A stretch of DNA of 64,000 nucleotides from the NCBI RefSeq assembly GCF_000308855.1, contig NZ_BAGM01000067.1, forward strand, positions 19,807-83,806, written 5' to 3'. Below, one piece after another: positions 8,601 to 16,265 of the stretch. The DNA is from Nocardia veterana NBRC 100344. GTDB lineage: Bacteria > Actinomycetota > Actinomycetes > Mycobacteriales > Mycobacteriaceae. The notes under the pieces are model-generated. The model saw only the letters and a program-made list of their open reading frames with translations. It searched no databases and had not been told where the DNA came from. Position numbers and translations under genes: made by a program. Position 1 is the first letter of the stretch. Each line of letters opens with the position of its first letter.

Positions 8601-8735
8601 GCAGCGACGCTATCAACGTCGGTGCGGGCGGGAACCGACCGGCTCGGGGCCGGATTCGCCGGGTTCGTCGCACCCGGGCACTACCATCGATCTTCCCGCC
8701 GCGGCGCGGGGCGTTCCGGTGTCGGAAGGAGTGCG

Positions 8736-9758
8736 ATGAATCCTGCGACCATGGCCGCCTGGCAGGTGCTGCGGCCCGGCCCGATCGACGAATGTCCGCC
8801 GTCGCGCACCCGGATTCCGATTCCGGAACCGGCCCCGGGCGAGGTGCTGGTGCGGGTGCTGGCGTGCGGGGTGTGCCGAACCGATCTGCATGTCGCCGAG
8901 GGAGATCTGCCGGTGCACCGAGCGCGGGTGGTGCCCGGCCACGAGGTCGTGGGTGAGGTGGTCGCCCTGGGCGATCGGGTGACGGCTGTCGCACCCGGTG
9001 ACCGGGTCGGTGTCGCGTGGCTGCGCCGCACCTGCGGGGAGTGTGGATACTGCCGTCGCGGGGCGGAGAACCTCTGCCCCGATTCGCGCTACACCGGATG
9101 GGACGCCGACGGTGGGTACGCCGAATACGCCACGGCGCCCGCCGATTACGTATACCCGCTGCCCTCGGGCTATGCCGATGCGGAGCTGGCGCCGCTGCTG
9201 TGTGCGGGCATCATCGGGTACCGGGCGCTGCAACGGGCTTCGCTGCCGCCGGGCGGCCGGCTGGGTATCTACGGATTCGGCGGCAGCGCGCATCTGGCCG
9301 CGCAGGTCGCGCTGGCTCGCGGTGCCGAGGTGCATGTGATGACCCGGGACGCCGAGGCCCGGGAATTGGCGCTGGCGCTCGGGGCGGCCTCCGCCCAGGG
9401 CGCTGCCGATCCGCCGCCGGTGCCGCTGGATTCGGCGATTCTGTTCGCACCGGTCGGTGATCTCGTCCTGCCCGCGTTGGCGGCGCTGGATCGAGGCGGT
9501 GTGTTGTCGATCGCCGGTATCCATCTCACCGATATCCCGCCGCTGAACTATCAACGGCATCTGTTCCAGGAGCGCGAGATCCGCTCGGTCACCGCCAACA
9601 CCCGCGCCGACGGCCGGGAGTTTCTGGAGTTCTGCGGGCGGCACCGGATGCAGGTGCGGATCAACCCCTATCCGCTCGAATCCGCCGATCGCGCCCTGGC
9701 GGATCTGGCCCACGGCCGGTTCGCCGGCGCGGCCGTCCTGCTACCCGGGATCCGTTGA
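8736..9758 (+). CDS. Zinc-dependent alcohol dehydrogenase
   Basis: This is a 340-residue medium-chain dehydrogenase/reductase. The catalytic zinc ligands are Cys47 (GVCRTD) and the GHE motif at 68-70. The structural zinc loop has Cys100, Cys103, Cys106 and Cys114. A Rossmann loop IYGFGGSA is at about 178-185. It resembles the AdhA-type zinc-binding alcohol dehydrogenases of mycobacteria. GGAAGGAG lies 5 bases before the ATG. It is divergent from the AraC regulator and 86 bases ahead of the alpha/beta hydrolase gene. A role in oxidising lipid- or sterol-derived alcohols is inferred from neighbours only. Confidence 0.92.
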   Translation: MNPATMAAWQVLRPGPIDECPPSRTRIPIPEPAPGEVLVRVLACGVCRTDLHVAEGDLPVHRARVVPGHEVVGEVVALGDRVTAVAPGDRVGVAWLRRTCGECGYCRRGAENLCPDSRYTGWDADGGYAEYATAPADYVYPLPSGYADAELAPLLCAGIIGYRALQRASLPPGGRLGIYGFGGSAHLAAQVALARGAEVHVMTRDAEARELALALGAASAQGAADPPPVPLDSAILFAPVGDLVLPALAALDRGGVLSIAGIHLTDIPPLNYQRHLFQEREIRSVTANTRADGREFLEFCGRHRMQVRINPYPLESADRALADLAHGRFAGAAVLLPGIR

Positions 9759-9796
9759 CCGCATCGGACGGCGTGCGGCACCCGGTACCATCGGAC

Positions 9797-9810
9797 TGGA
9801 ACGTGTTCTA
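9797..9810. promoter_or_regulatory. KstR-type operator ahead of the hydrolase gene
   Basis: TGGAACGTGTTCTA matches the KstR consensus TnnAACnnGTTnnA at every fixed position. It ends 34 bases before the hydrolase start, in the promoter position. KstR is the TetR-type repressor of cholesterol and lipid catabolism in mycobacteria and relatives. Confidence 0.7.
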
Positions 9811-9844
9811 ATTCACGACCGGGCCGGCGGTGTAGGAGGATGCG

Positions 9845-10765
9845 ATGGCAACGGAGCGGCAGACGACGGGCCGGGGGCGCGGGGCGGTCGGCGGGCGTTT
9901 CGGCTCCCGCGTGTCACGCACGACCTCGGTGCCCGCCGGCCGCATGGTGGACCTGCCCGGGCGCGGGCGGACCTATCTGGTCGACATCCCCGGGCCGGAG
10001 GGCGCGCCGACGGTGATCCTGCTGCACGGCCTGGTGACGACGGCCATGCTGAACTGGTTTCCGGCGCTGGCGGAATTGTCCGAACGCTATCGCGTCGTGC
10101 TGTTCGACCAGCGCTGGCACGGCCACGGAATCCGTTCGCCGCGTTTCGATCTCGAAGATCTGGCCGACGATGCCGCGGCGGTCGCCGAACTGGTCGGCGC
10201 GGACCGTCCGATCCTGGCCGGTTACTCGATGGGTGGCATCGTCGCCCAATCCGTCGCGCATCGGCATCCGGATCTGGTGGGCGGGCTGGTGCTGTGCGCC
10301 ACCACCTATCGGTTCCGCGAGAAGTGGCGGGAGCGGCTGTTTCACGGCGGAATGGCACTGGTCGCCGGGGCGATGTCCGAGACCGCGGGCCGCCGGGTCG
10401 CGCGGGCGGCGACCAAGCTGCCGCATCTGCCCGAAATATCGTGGGAGAACGGGCGAATGGATCGGTGGGCGCTGGCCGAACTGCGCACCACCAGCGGATG
10501 GGCGATGACCCAGGCGATCGCCGAACTGGGGCGGTTCGATTCCTCGCCCTGGCTGTCGAGCCTGAGGGTGCCGACGGGGGTGGTGATCACGACCCACGAT
10601 CGGGCACTGCCGGTCCATCGGCAGCTGGAAATGGCGAAAATGATTGCCGGAGCGGAGATTTTCCTGGCGCCGGCCGGACATGCGGCCTGCGTACTCGAGG
10701 CGGACGTCTTTGTCCCGGTGCTCCTCGAGGCCTGTGCGGCGGTGGCCGCTCGGCGGGAGAGCTGA
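9845..10765 (+). CDS. Alpha/beta-hydrolase
   Basis: This is a 306-residue hydrolase. It has the oxyanion motif LLHGL at 59-63, the nucleophile elbow GYSMGG with Ser128, a probable acid Asp252 and His279 in PAGHAA. That is a complete catalytic triad, and the lid region between 150 and 220 is hydrophobic. An N-terminal stretch of about 30 residues is basic and probably disordered. TAGGAGG is 5 bases before the ATG. A perfect KstR-type box precedes it, so it is likely induced during sterol or lipid breakdown. It converges with the WS/DGAT gene, which also has a KstR box. The substrate (an ester or a ring-cleavage product) cannot be read from sequence. Confidence 0.88.
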   Translation: MATERQTTGRGRGAVGGRFGSRVSRTTSVPAGRMVDLPGRGRTYLVDIPGPEGAPTVILLHGLVTTAMLNWFPALAELSERYRVVLFDQRWHGHGIRSPRFDLEDLADDAAAVAELVGADRPILAGYSMGGIVAQSVAHRHPDLVGGLVLCATTYRFREKWRERLFHGGMALVAGAMSETAGRRVARAATKLPHLPEISWENGRMDRWALAELRTTSGWAMTQAIAELGRFDSSPWLSSLRVPTGVVITTHDRALPVHRQLEMAKMIAGAEIFLAPAGHAACVLEADVFVPVLLEACAAVAARRES

Positions 10766-10770
10766 ACCGC

Positions 10771-12177
10771 TCAGCCGTGGGCGTGCGCCGCCTTCAGCAG
10801 CGCGGAGATACTGTCGTGCACGGCATCGGCCATCCGGTCGGGATCGGGGACCAGTTCACGGCAGGCGATGAAGCCGAAATCGAGATCACCGTTGGCCGAC
10901 AGCACCGTGACGTTGAGACCGGCGCCGTGGAATACCGGCCCGAACGGGAACAGCGCGTCGATGCGATGACCGAGGAAATACAGTGGCTGTTGCGGCCCGG
11001 GCACATTGGAGATCACCAGGTTGTGCACTACCGGATGGCGTTCGGCGAGTTTGAACGACGAATACGCGCGCACCGCGAGCCGGAAGGTGTTCGGCGGGGC
11101 GTATTCGGCCCAGTCCTGCAGGAAGTCCGCGCCCAGCACCTCGTGCTCCTCCTTGGCGCCGACGTTGGCCGCCGCGATCAGGCGTAGCCGCTCCACCGGA
11201 TCCGCGACGTCGGTGTAGAGCTGAGTGAACAGCGTCGACACCTTGTTGACGCCGCGTTCGTGCCGCGTGGTCTCGTGGGTCGAGACGGGGACCGAGGCGA
11301 TCAGCGAGGTCTCCGGCAGTTCGTCGTGCTCGGCCAGATATTGGCGCAGGGCCCCGGCGATCACGGTGAGGACCACATCGTTGATCTTCACCCCGAAGGC
11401 CGCCCGGATCTCCTTGATATCGGCGAGCGGAGCGGTGGTGAACGCGACGCTGCGATGGCGGGTGATGGTCCGGTTGAAGGGGGTGCGTGGCGCGGTGAAC
11501 GGCAGTGCCATGCCCTGTTTGTCGGCGCGGCGGCGCTGGACCAGGCCGCCGAGTTTGCCGAGTGTTTTCGGCACCATGCCGACCACGCCGAGTTTCGCCG
11601 GCATCCGTACCAGTCCCTCGGCCGCGAGGACGAGGTCGTTGGGTTCGTTCGACTCCGTGTGGATCTCGGCCGGCGGATCCGGATAGCGCACACCCGGTTC
11701 GGCGTCGCACAGATAGGCCATCATGTCGGCGCCGGTGACGCCGTCGACGGCGGCGTGATGGTACTTCGAAACGACGGCGACCTTATCGTCGGCCAAGCCT
11801 TCGATCACCCACATCTCCCACAGTGGCCGGGTTCGATCCATCGGCTGAGCGGCCAGGTCGCCGACGAGTTCGGCCAACTCCTTCGGTCCGCCGGGGGAGG
11901 GCAGGCCGAGGCGGTGCACGTGCCGGTCGAGGTCGAAGTCGTGATCGGTGACCCAGACCGGATGGTCGAGGTCGAACGGGACGCGGTGCACGCGGCGGCG
12001 CATCGAGGGCACCAGGTGCAGGCGACGGCTCAGCTCTTCCTTCAGCGCCGTGAATTCGTAGTCCGTGCCGTCGGCGGGCGGATCGAGGATCAGCAGCGCG
12101 CAGACGTGCAGCAGTTGGGTGTCGGTCTCCAGGTACAGAAAGCTGGCATCCAGCCCGGTCAATCGTTCCATACCCAT
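10771..12177 (-). CDS. Wax ester synthase/diacylglycerol acyltransferase (WS/DGAT)
   Basis: This is a 468-residue bifunctional acyltransferase that transfers acyl-CoA to fatty alcohols or diacylglycerol to form storage lipid. The active-site motif HHAAVDG is at 140-146, with a PLW motif at 118-120 and the typical N-terminus MERLTGLDASFLYLE. Length is normal for the family. Two in-frame ATGs (12177 and 12171) lie only 7-14 bases from a perfect KstR-type box, and no strong ribosome site is visible, so the transcript may be nearly leaderless. It ends 5 bases from the convergent hydrolase gene. Triacylglycerol synthesis tied to sterol catabolism is the likely role. Confidence 0.93.
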   Translation of the reverse strand: MGMERLTGLDASFLYLETDTQLLHVCALLILDPPADGTDYEFTALKEELSRRLHLVPSMRRRVHRVPFDLDHPVWVTDHDFDLDRHVHRLGLPSPGGPKELAELVGDLAAQPMDRTRPLWEMWVIEGLADDKVAVVSKYHHAAVDGVTGADMMAYLCDAEPGVRYPDPPAEIHTESNEPNDLVLAAEGLVRMPAKLGVVGMVPKTLGKLGGLVQRRRADKQGMALPFTAPRTPFNRTITRHRSVAFTTAPLADIKEIRAAFGVKINDVVLTVIAGALRQYLAEHDELPETSLIASVPVSTHETTRHERGVNKVSTLFTQLYTDVADPVERLRLIAAANVGAKEEHEVLGADFLQDWAEYAPPNTFRLAVRAYSSFKLAERHPVVHNLVISNVPGPQQPLYFLGHRIDALFPFGPVFHGAGLNVTVLSANGDLDFGFIACRELVPDPDRMADAVHDSISALLKAAHAHG

Positions 12178-12184
12178 AGCCTAT

Positions 12185-12198
12185 TAGAACACGTTCTA
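12185..12198. promoter_or_regulatory. KstR-type operator at the WS/DGAT start
   Basis: TAGAACACGTTCTA is a perfect fit to TnnAACnnGTTnnA, with 6-base inverted arms around a 2-base centre. It lies 7 bases upstream of the ATG at 12177, so a bound repressor would cover the transcription start. Confidence 0.75.
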
Positions 12199-12227
12199 GT
12201 TTTGGCCGAAATGGGCGGGGAGTTCGG

Positions 12228-12944
12228 TCACATTCCGGAGCGGTTACCGCCTGCGATCAATTGCGAGACGGTTACGAAATCGTAACCGCGGGAACGAAGT
12301 TCCGCGGCTATTCGGGGGATCGCCGCCGCTGCCGCTGCTTGGTACATGGCGTGCAACAGAATGATCGAACCCGGCCGGGTACGGCTCACGGTGTCCGCCA
12401 CGATGGCATCGGTGCCGGCGCCGCCGGTGGAATCGGATTCGACGTCCCACATCACGGTGGTGCGATCGTGCCGGGACAGATACCGGGGCAGTGCCACCAG
12501 CTTCTTCCCGTGGGGCGGGCGAAACGTCACCGGACCGTGATAGCCCGTGCGCTCGATCTCCGCGTCGGTGCGCTCGATCTCGTCGCGGACCGTGGCCGGG
12601 GTGACGAAGACCAGGCGCCGGTGGGAGTAGCTGTGGTTACCGAGCTCGTGCCCGGCCGCAGCGATCCGCGCCCCGTAGTCGCGATGGGCGGCCAGATCAC
12701 GCCCGACGAGGTAGAAGGTAGCCGGAATATGCTCGGCGGCAAGGGTTTCCAGGATGGCCGGAGTGCGGTCGGTGGGGCCGTCGTCGATGGTCAGCGCGAC
12801 GACCTTGCGAGTGGTGTCGACCCGGTGGACCAGCCGGCCGGCCACCTGGAAGGTCCGCGAGTTCATCAGGACGTACGCGCCGATCGACACCACCGTCGCG
12901 ATGACGACGACGATCGCACCGCCGAGCAGAAGCCTGCGTGTCAT
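12228..12944 (-). CDS. Polysaccharide deacetylase (NodB domain), membrane-anchored
   Basis: This is a 238-residue protein with an N-terminal signal anchor (about 5-27) followed by a NodB carbohydrate esterase 4 domain. Motif 1 is TIDDGP with Asp54 and Asp55; motif 2 is GNHSYSH with metal ligands His104 and His108; RPPHG follows near 142. The arrangement predicts a zinc-dependent deacetylase acting outside the membrane on peptidoglycan or another N-acetylated glycan. The ribosome site (GGTGGTAGG, 8 bases before ATG) lies inside the 3' arm of a 13-bp hairpin, so translation may depend on ribosomes or melting of that stem. It follows the acyl-CoA reductase gene by 45 bases. Confidence 0.92.
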   Translation of the reverse strand: MTRRLLLGGAIVVVIATVVSIGAYVLMNSRTFQVAGRLVHRVDTTRKVVALTIDDGPTDRTPAILETLAAEHIPATFYLVGRDLAAHRDYGARIAAAGHELGNHSYSHRRLVFVTPATVRDEIERTDAEIERTGYHGPVTFRPPHGKKLVALPRYLSRHDRTTVMWDVESDSTGGAGTDAIVADTVSRTRPGSIILLHAMYQAAAAAAIPRIAAELRSRGYDFVTVSQLIAGGNRSGM

Positions 12945-12952
12945 CGGCGAAA

Positions 12953-12983
12953 CCTACCACCGGACAACGGGTCCGGTGGTAGG
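12953..12983 (-). terminator. 13-bp perfect hairpin between the acyl-CoA reductase and deacetylase genes
   Basis: The arms are at 12953-12965 and 12971-12983 with a 5-base loop. The stem starts 7 bases after the reductase stop and contains the deacetylase Shine-Dalgarno in its downstream arm. No T-tract follows. It may terminate, or it may mask the ribosome site of the next gene. Confidence 0.6.
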
Positions 12984-12989
12984 TGCGGA

Positions 12990-15002
12990 TCACCAGTGCA
13001 GGCCGGGCAGGCGGTTGACGATCCGGGCCGCCGGGGTCGGCAGCCCCATCAGCGGCTGCACCACCGGCGCGAGCGCCAGCAGCGGACTGCGGCCGCCGGA
13101 TTCCGCCGGCTCGGTCGATGCGGCGCGGCCGTGCTGCGCCGCGGCGGACTCACCGGTGCGGCGGAAACCCTGGTGCAGGATGGCCTTCTTCACCGAGGGC
13201 ATGACCGTGTCGATGACCTGGGCGAACGTACCGATCGGGGTATCGATGCGGGCCGGCCGCTCCTCCAGTGCGCGCACCACGATCGCGGCCGCTTGTTCCG
13301 GGCTGTGCACCGGAAGCGAGCGGTACATCTCGGTCGGCGCGATCATCGGCGTGCGCACGAGCGGCATCCGCACCGAGGTGAAGGTGATGCCCGCGTCGGC
13401 GTTCTCCACGGCGGCGATTTCGCTGAAGGTGTCCAGCGCCGACTTGCTCGCCACATAGGCGGCGAAGCGGGGCAGTTTGGTCTGCACCGCGATCGAGGAG
13501 ATGTTGACCACGTGCCCGAATCGGCGTTCCCGCATGGACGGCAGCAGCGCCAGGATCAATCGCACGGCGCCGAAGTAGTTGACGGCCATCGTCCGCTCGA
13601 AGTCGTGCATGCGGTCGGTGGAGTTCAGCACCGAACGGCGGATCGAACGCCCGGCGTTGTTCACCACGTAGTCGACGTGGTGATGATCGGCGAGCACCTG
13701 CTTGACCAGCAGTTCGACCGCCTTCTCATCGGTGATGTCGCAGGAATAGCTGTAGGCGTCGCCGCCCTGTTCGCGGACCCGGGCGGCCGCGGCCTCGAGT
13801 TCGTCGACACCGCGGGCCACCATCAGCACCGTCGCGCCGCGGCGGGCCACCGCATGGGCGGTCGCCAGCCCGATGCCCGAGGATGCGCCGGTGATCAGCA
13901 CGATCCGGTCGCGCAGCGGGTCGCCGCCGTGCCGGCGGGCGCGGTCGGGATCCAGATGGGCGCGCCAGTACCGCCACAGATTCTCGGCGTAAGTGTCGAA
14001 GGCGGGGACCTCGAGATCGATTCGGCGTAGCAGTGCCCGAGTCGAATCGGAGACGAATTCCGAGGCGAAGGACACGTGCGGGGCGACCTCGGCCGGAATG
14101 CCGAACTGCTGCAACAGGAAATCACGAGCCGCGGTGACGCCGGGCAGACGGCTCAGCGTCGCCAGTGCGGTGTGGCTGCCCGGAACCGGACCGAGGCCTG
14201 CGGGTGCGCCGGCCGCTCGCGAGAGCGCGCCGTAGATCTCGGTGAACGGCTGCGGACGGGGGTTGACCAGGTGGAAGGTGCGCTGGTTCAGGCCCGGTCG
14301 CCGGATCAGCTCGACCATCGCCCGGGCCACGTAGTCGACCGGGACGATATTGGTGGCGCCCAGATCCGGCAGTGGCAGCGGCAGCCCGCCGGGCAGCGCG
14401 GCCAGCCGCGCGATCGCGGGGAAGAAGTAGTACGGGCCGTCGATCTTGTCCATTTCGCCGGTGCGGGAGTCGCCGACCACGATCGCCGGTCGGTAGACCC
14501 GCCACTGCAGCCCGGCGCTCTCCCGGACCAGCTTCTCGGCGGCGAATTTCGTTCGATGATAAGGAGATTCGAGGTTCTGGCCGAGGTCGAAGTCGTCCTC
14601 GAAGAACTTGCCGCGATGGTCGCCGGCGACGGCCACCGACGAGACGTGGTGCAGCATGGCACCGAGTTCGGTGGCGAGCGCGATCACCGCGCGGGTGCCC
14701 TCGACATTCGCCGCATAGGCGGATTCCTCGTCGGCGGTCATGTCGTAGACCGCGCCGAGATGGATGACGTGCTGCGCCGCCGGCGGTTCGTCGGCCAGTC
14801 CCAGTCGGTCGGCCGTCAGGTCTCCGATCAGCGGAAATACCCGGTCGGTGGCATTCCAGCGGACGGCGAGTTCGGCGAGTTTGGCCGCCGACGCCTCGCG
14901 GACGAGGATGTGCAGGATCGCGTCGGGATCCGCCTGGAGCAGGCCCTCCACCACTCGCCGTCCCAGAAAACCCGTCCCACCGGTCACGATATAGGTGGAC
15001 AT
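12990..15002 (-). CDS. Two-domain SDR / fatty acyl-CoA reductase-like protein
   Basis: This is a 670-residue fusion. The N-terminal half is an extended SDR/male-sterility type reductase domain, with TGGTGFLG at 7-14 and a YHRTK motif near 150. The C-terminal half is a classical SDR, with TGASSGIG near 370 and the YVASK catalytic motif near 515. The architecture matches mycobacterial AcrA1-type acyl-CoA reductases, which make fatty aldehydes and alcohols from acyl-CoA. The alcohols could feed the nearby WS/DGAT for wax esters. The ATG at 15002 is preferred since GGAGGGG lies 3 bases upstream; a longer frame would bury this site. Nested dyads lie just upstream. Confidence 0.85.
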   Translation of the reverse strand: MSTYIVTGGTGFLGRRVVEGLLQADPDAILHILVREASAAKLAELAVRWNATDRVFPLIGDLTADRLGLADEPPAAQHVIHLGAVYDMTADEESAYAANVEGTRAVIALATELGAMLHHVSSVAVAGDHRGKFFEDDFDLGQNLESPYHRTKFAAEKLVRESAGLQWRVYRPAIVVGDSRTGEMDKIDGPYYFFPAIARLAALPGGLPLPLPDLGATNIVPVDYVARAMVELIRRPGLNQRTFHLVNPRPQPFTEIYGALSRAAGAPAGLGPVPGSHTALATLSRLPGVTAARDFLLQQFGIPAEVAPHVSFASEFVSDSTRALLRRIDLEVPAFDTYAENLWRYWRAHLDPDRARRHGGDPLRDRIVLITGASSGIGLATAHAVARRGATVLMVARGVDELEAAAARVREQGGDAYSYSCDITDEKAVELLVKQVLADHHHVDYVVNNAGRSIRRSVLNSTDRMHDFERTMAVNYFGAVRLILALLPSMRERRFGHVVNISSIAVQTKLPRFAAYVASKSALDTFSEIAAVENADAGITFTSVRMPLVRTPMIAPTEMYRSLPVHSPEQAAAIVVRALEERPARIDTPIGTFAQVIDTVMPSVKKAILHQGFRRTGESAAAQHGRAASTEPAESGGRSPLLALAPVVQPLMGLPTPAARIVNRLPGLHW

Positions 15003-15013
15003 AACCCCTCCTT

Positions 15014-15057
15014 GCATGTCGAACATGTTGTCGCACAACGTTGTTCGTCCGACATGC
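15014..15057. promoter_or_regulatory. Nested inverted repeats upstream of the acyl-CoA reductase gene
   Basis: The outer arms GCATGTCG (15014-15021) and CGACATGC (15050-15057) are perfect inverted copies. Inside them is GTTGT-CGC-ACAAC (15027-15039). The structure lies 12-55 bases before the start codon and looks like a double operator for a TetR-type repressor. Confidence 0.5.
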
Positions 15058-15177
15058 GTCGGTGGATGCGGACGTGAACGAATCGGCCTCTATCAGAATC
15101 GAGGTCGCTGTAGGAACCCCTGCGTGCCTAACTGGTGAGTAACTTTAGCTGGCGCCCGCTTGTGCCCGCAACCAGAC

Positions 15178-15220
15178 GGCGCTCCGCGTGGTGTGGGACT
15201 TGTCACCACGTCGGAGCGCC
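15178..15220 (-). terminator. Long hairpin downstream of heme oxygenase
   Basis: The arms at 15178-15193 and 15204-15220 pair over 16 bp with a single bulged base and a 10-base loop. It lies about 100 bases after the heme oxygenase stop, in the direction of that gene's transcription. No T-tract is present. Confidence 0.5.
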
Positions 15221-15320
15221 GATCGGTATGTGTAACAACGATTTTGATGTAACCCTGAGACGCACCTGGCTATCTGTTGGCAACCATCCGGTCGGCTGTC
15301 CAGAAGCGTGGGAGGGTCGT

Positions 15321-16001
15321 TCAGCCTTCGCGCCGCACCGGGAATTCGCTTGCCAGATCGGCGAATACGGCGCTGTTGAGATCGAAGGCGCGCCGGCACT
15401 CGCCGAGCACGCGCTGCTTCTCCAGGTCGTCGACGGCCAGTTCGTCGAGCAGGGTCCGGTAGGCACGTTTGAAGGCGGCCGGATTAGGGATCTGATCGAA
15501 GACGTAGAAGCGCACCCCGTCGCCGCGCTTGGGGAGCTGCCACAGCTTCGCCGCGGTGCCGCGGATGACCTGACCGCCCGACAGATCGCCCAGATACCGG
15601 GTGTAGTGGTGGGCCACATAGCCCGCCGGCCAGTTCAGGGCGCATTCGGTGATGCGGGCGGCGTACTCGGCCGTCGCCGGCACGGCGGCGATGTCGTCGC
15701 GCCAGCCCGGCCCGCCCAGGTGTGCCAGATCATCCTCGAGATGTGCCAGGCGCGCGAGCTCGGGCCGGATGAACGGCCCGGCGACCGGATCGGCGGCGAG
15801 CACGTCCCAGTGCGCCTCGAGGGCCCGGTAGATGTGCCAGAGCTGACCGGTGTAGCGGTAGAACGCCCGCACATCCAGGGCGCCGCCCAGCATGTCGCTC
15901 ATGAAGGTGGAGTTCTCGGCCCGCTCGTGCTGTTCGGCGGTGGCGGAGCGGATCTGCGCGGAGAACGGCACGGGCTGCTCGGTGGAGGTGGCGTCCGGCA
16001 T
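15321..16001 (-). CDS. Heme oxygenase (biliverdin-producing)
   Basis: This is a 226-residue HmuO-type heme oxygenase that opens heme to biliverdin, iron and CO. The proximal heme ligand is His25 in the QHERAEN motif, and the distal helix motif GDLSGGQ is at 138-144. Length fits bacterial HmuO. The start is placed at the ATG at 16001, which has GAGGA 11 bases upstream; an in-frame GTG six codons earlier is possible. It stands alone between longer intergenic regions. A siderophore ABC transporter sits at the right end of the window but is not linked. Iron regulation is likely from family knowledge, but I see only a poor DtxR/IdeR-like site upstream. Confidence 0.93.
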   Translation of the reverse strand: MPDATSTEQPVPFSAQIRSATAEQHERAENSTFMSDMLGGALDVRAFYRYTGQLWHIYRALEAHWDVLAADPVAGPFIRPELARLAHLEDDLAHLGGPGWRDDIAAVPATAEYAARITECALNWPAGYVAHHYTRYLGDLSGGQVIRGTAAKLWQLPKRGDGVRFYVFDQIPNPAAFKRAYRTLLDELAVDDLEKQRVLGECRRAFDLNSAVFADLASEFPVRREG

Positions 16002-16265
16002 GATCGGCGATGTCCTCACTTCGTCACGACAAGTATGGGTTACCTAACTTCCCCTCCGACGATACCGGGCCGCGTCCGTGACGGAATCAAACTTTCGGAC
16101 GAGAAATTCGCGCGGGGTGCGCACGATTCGGTGACAGTTGTCGTCGACGTCGAGAGCCCGGGCCGGCGGGTCTCGTCCCCGTGTTGGGAACCCGCCGATG
16201 CGGCCGGAGCCGTGCCGGACCGGTAAACAGTCTTCACAAACGCTGTGACGAGAGGAATGAGTGCC

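Larger units (their letters stand above)
15003..15320. other. Intergenic region with operator-like dyads and a long hairpin
   Basis: This 318-base region between heme oxygenase and the acyl-CoA reductase holds no gene I can support. It has nested inverted repeats next to the reductase start (15014-15057) and a 16-bp hairpin (15178-15220) beyond the heme oxygenase stop. Confidence 0.7.

Noticed and set aside
12261..14030. Long open frame antisense to the deacetylase and acyl-CoA reductase genes
   Set aside because: It mirrors codon structure of the real genes on the other strand, is rich in Arg/Gly/Asp/His and matches no family.
16031..16050. DtxR/IdeR iron box ahead of heme oxygenase
   Set aside because: Only the TTAGGT half fits; about 11 of 19 positions match the consensus, too weak to claim.
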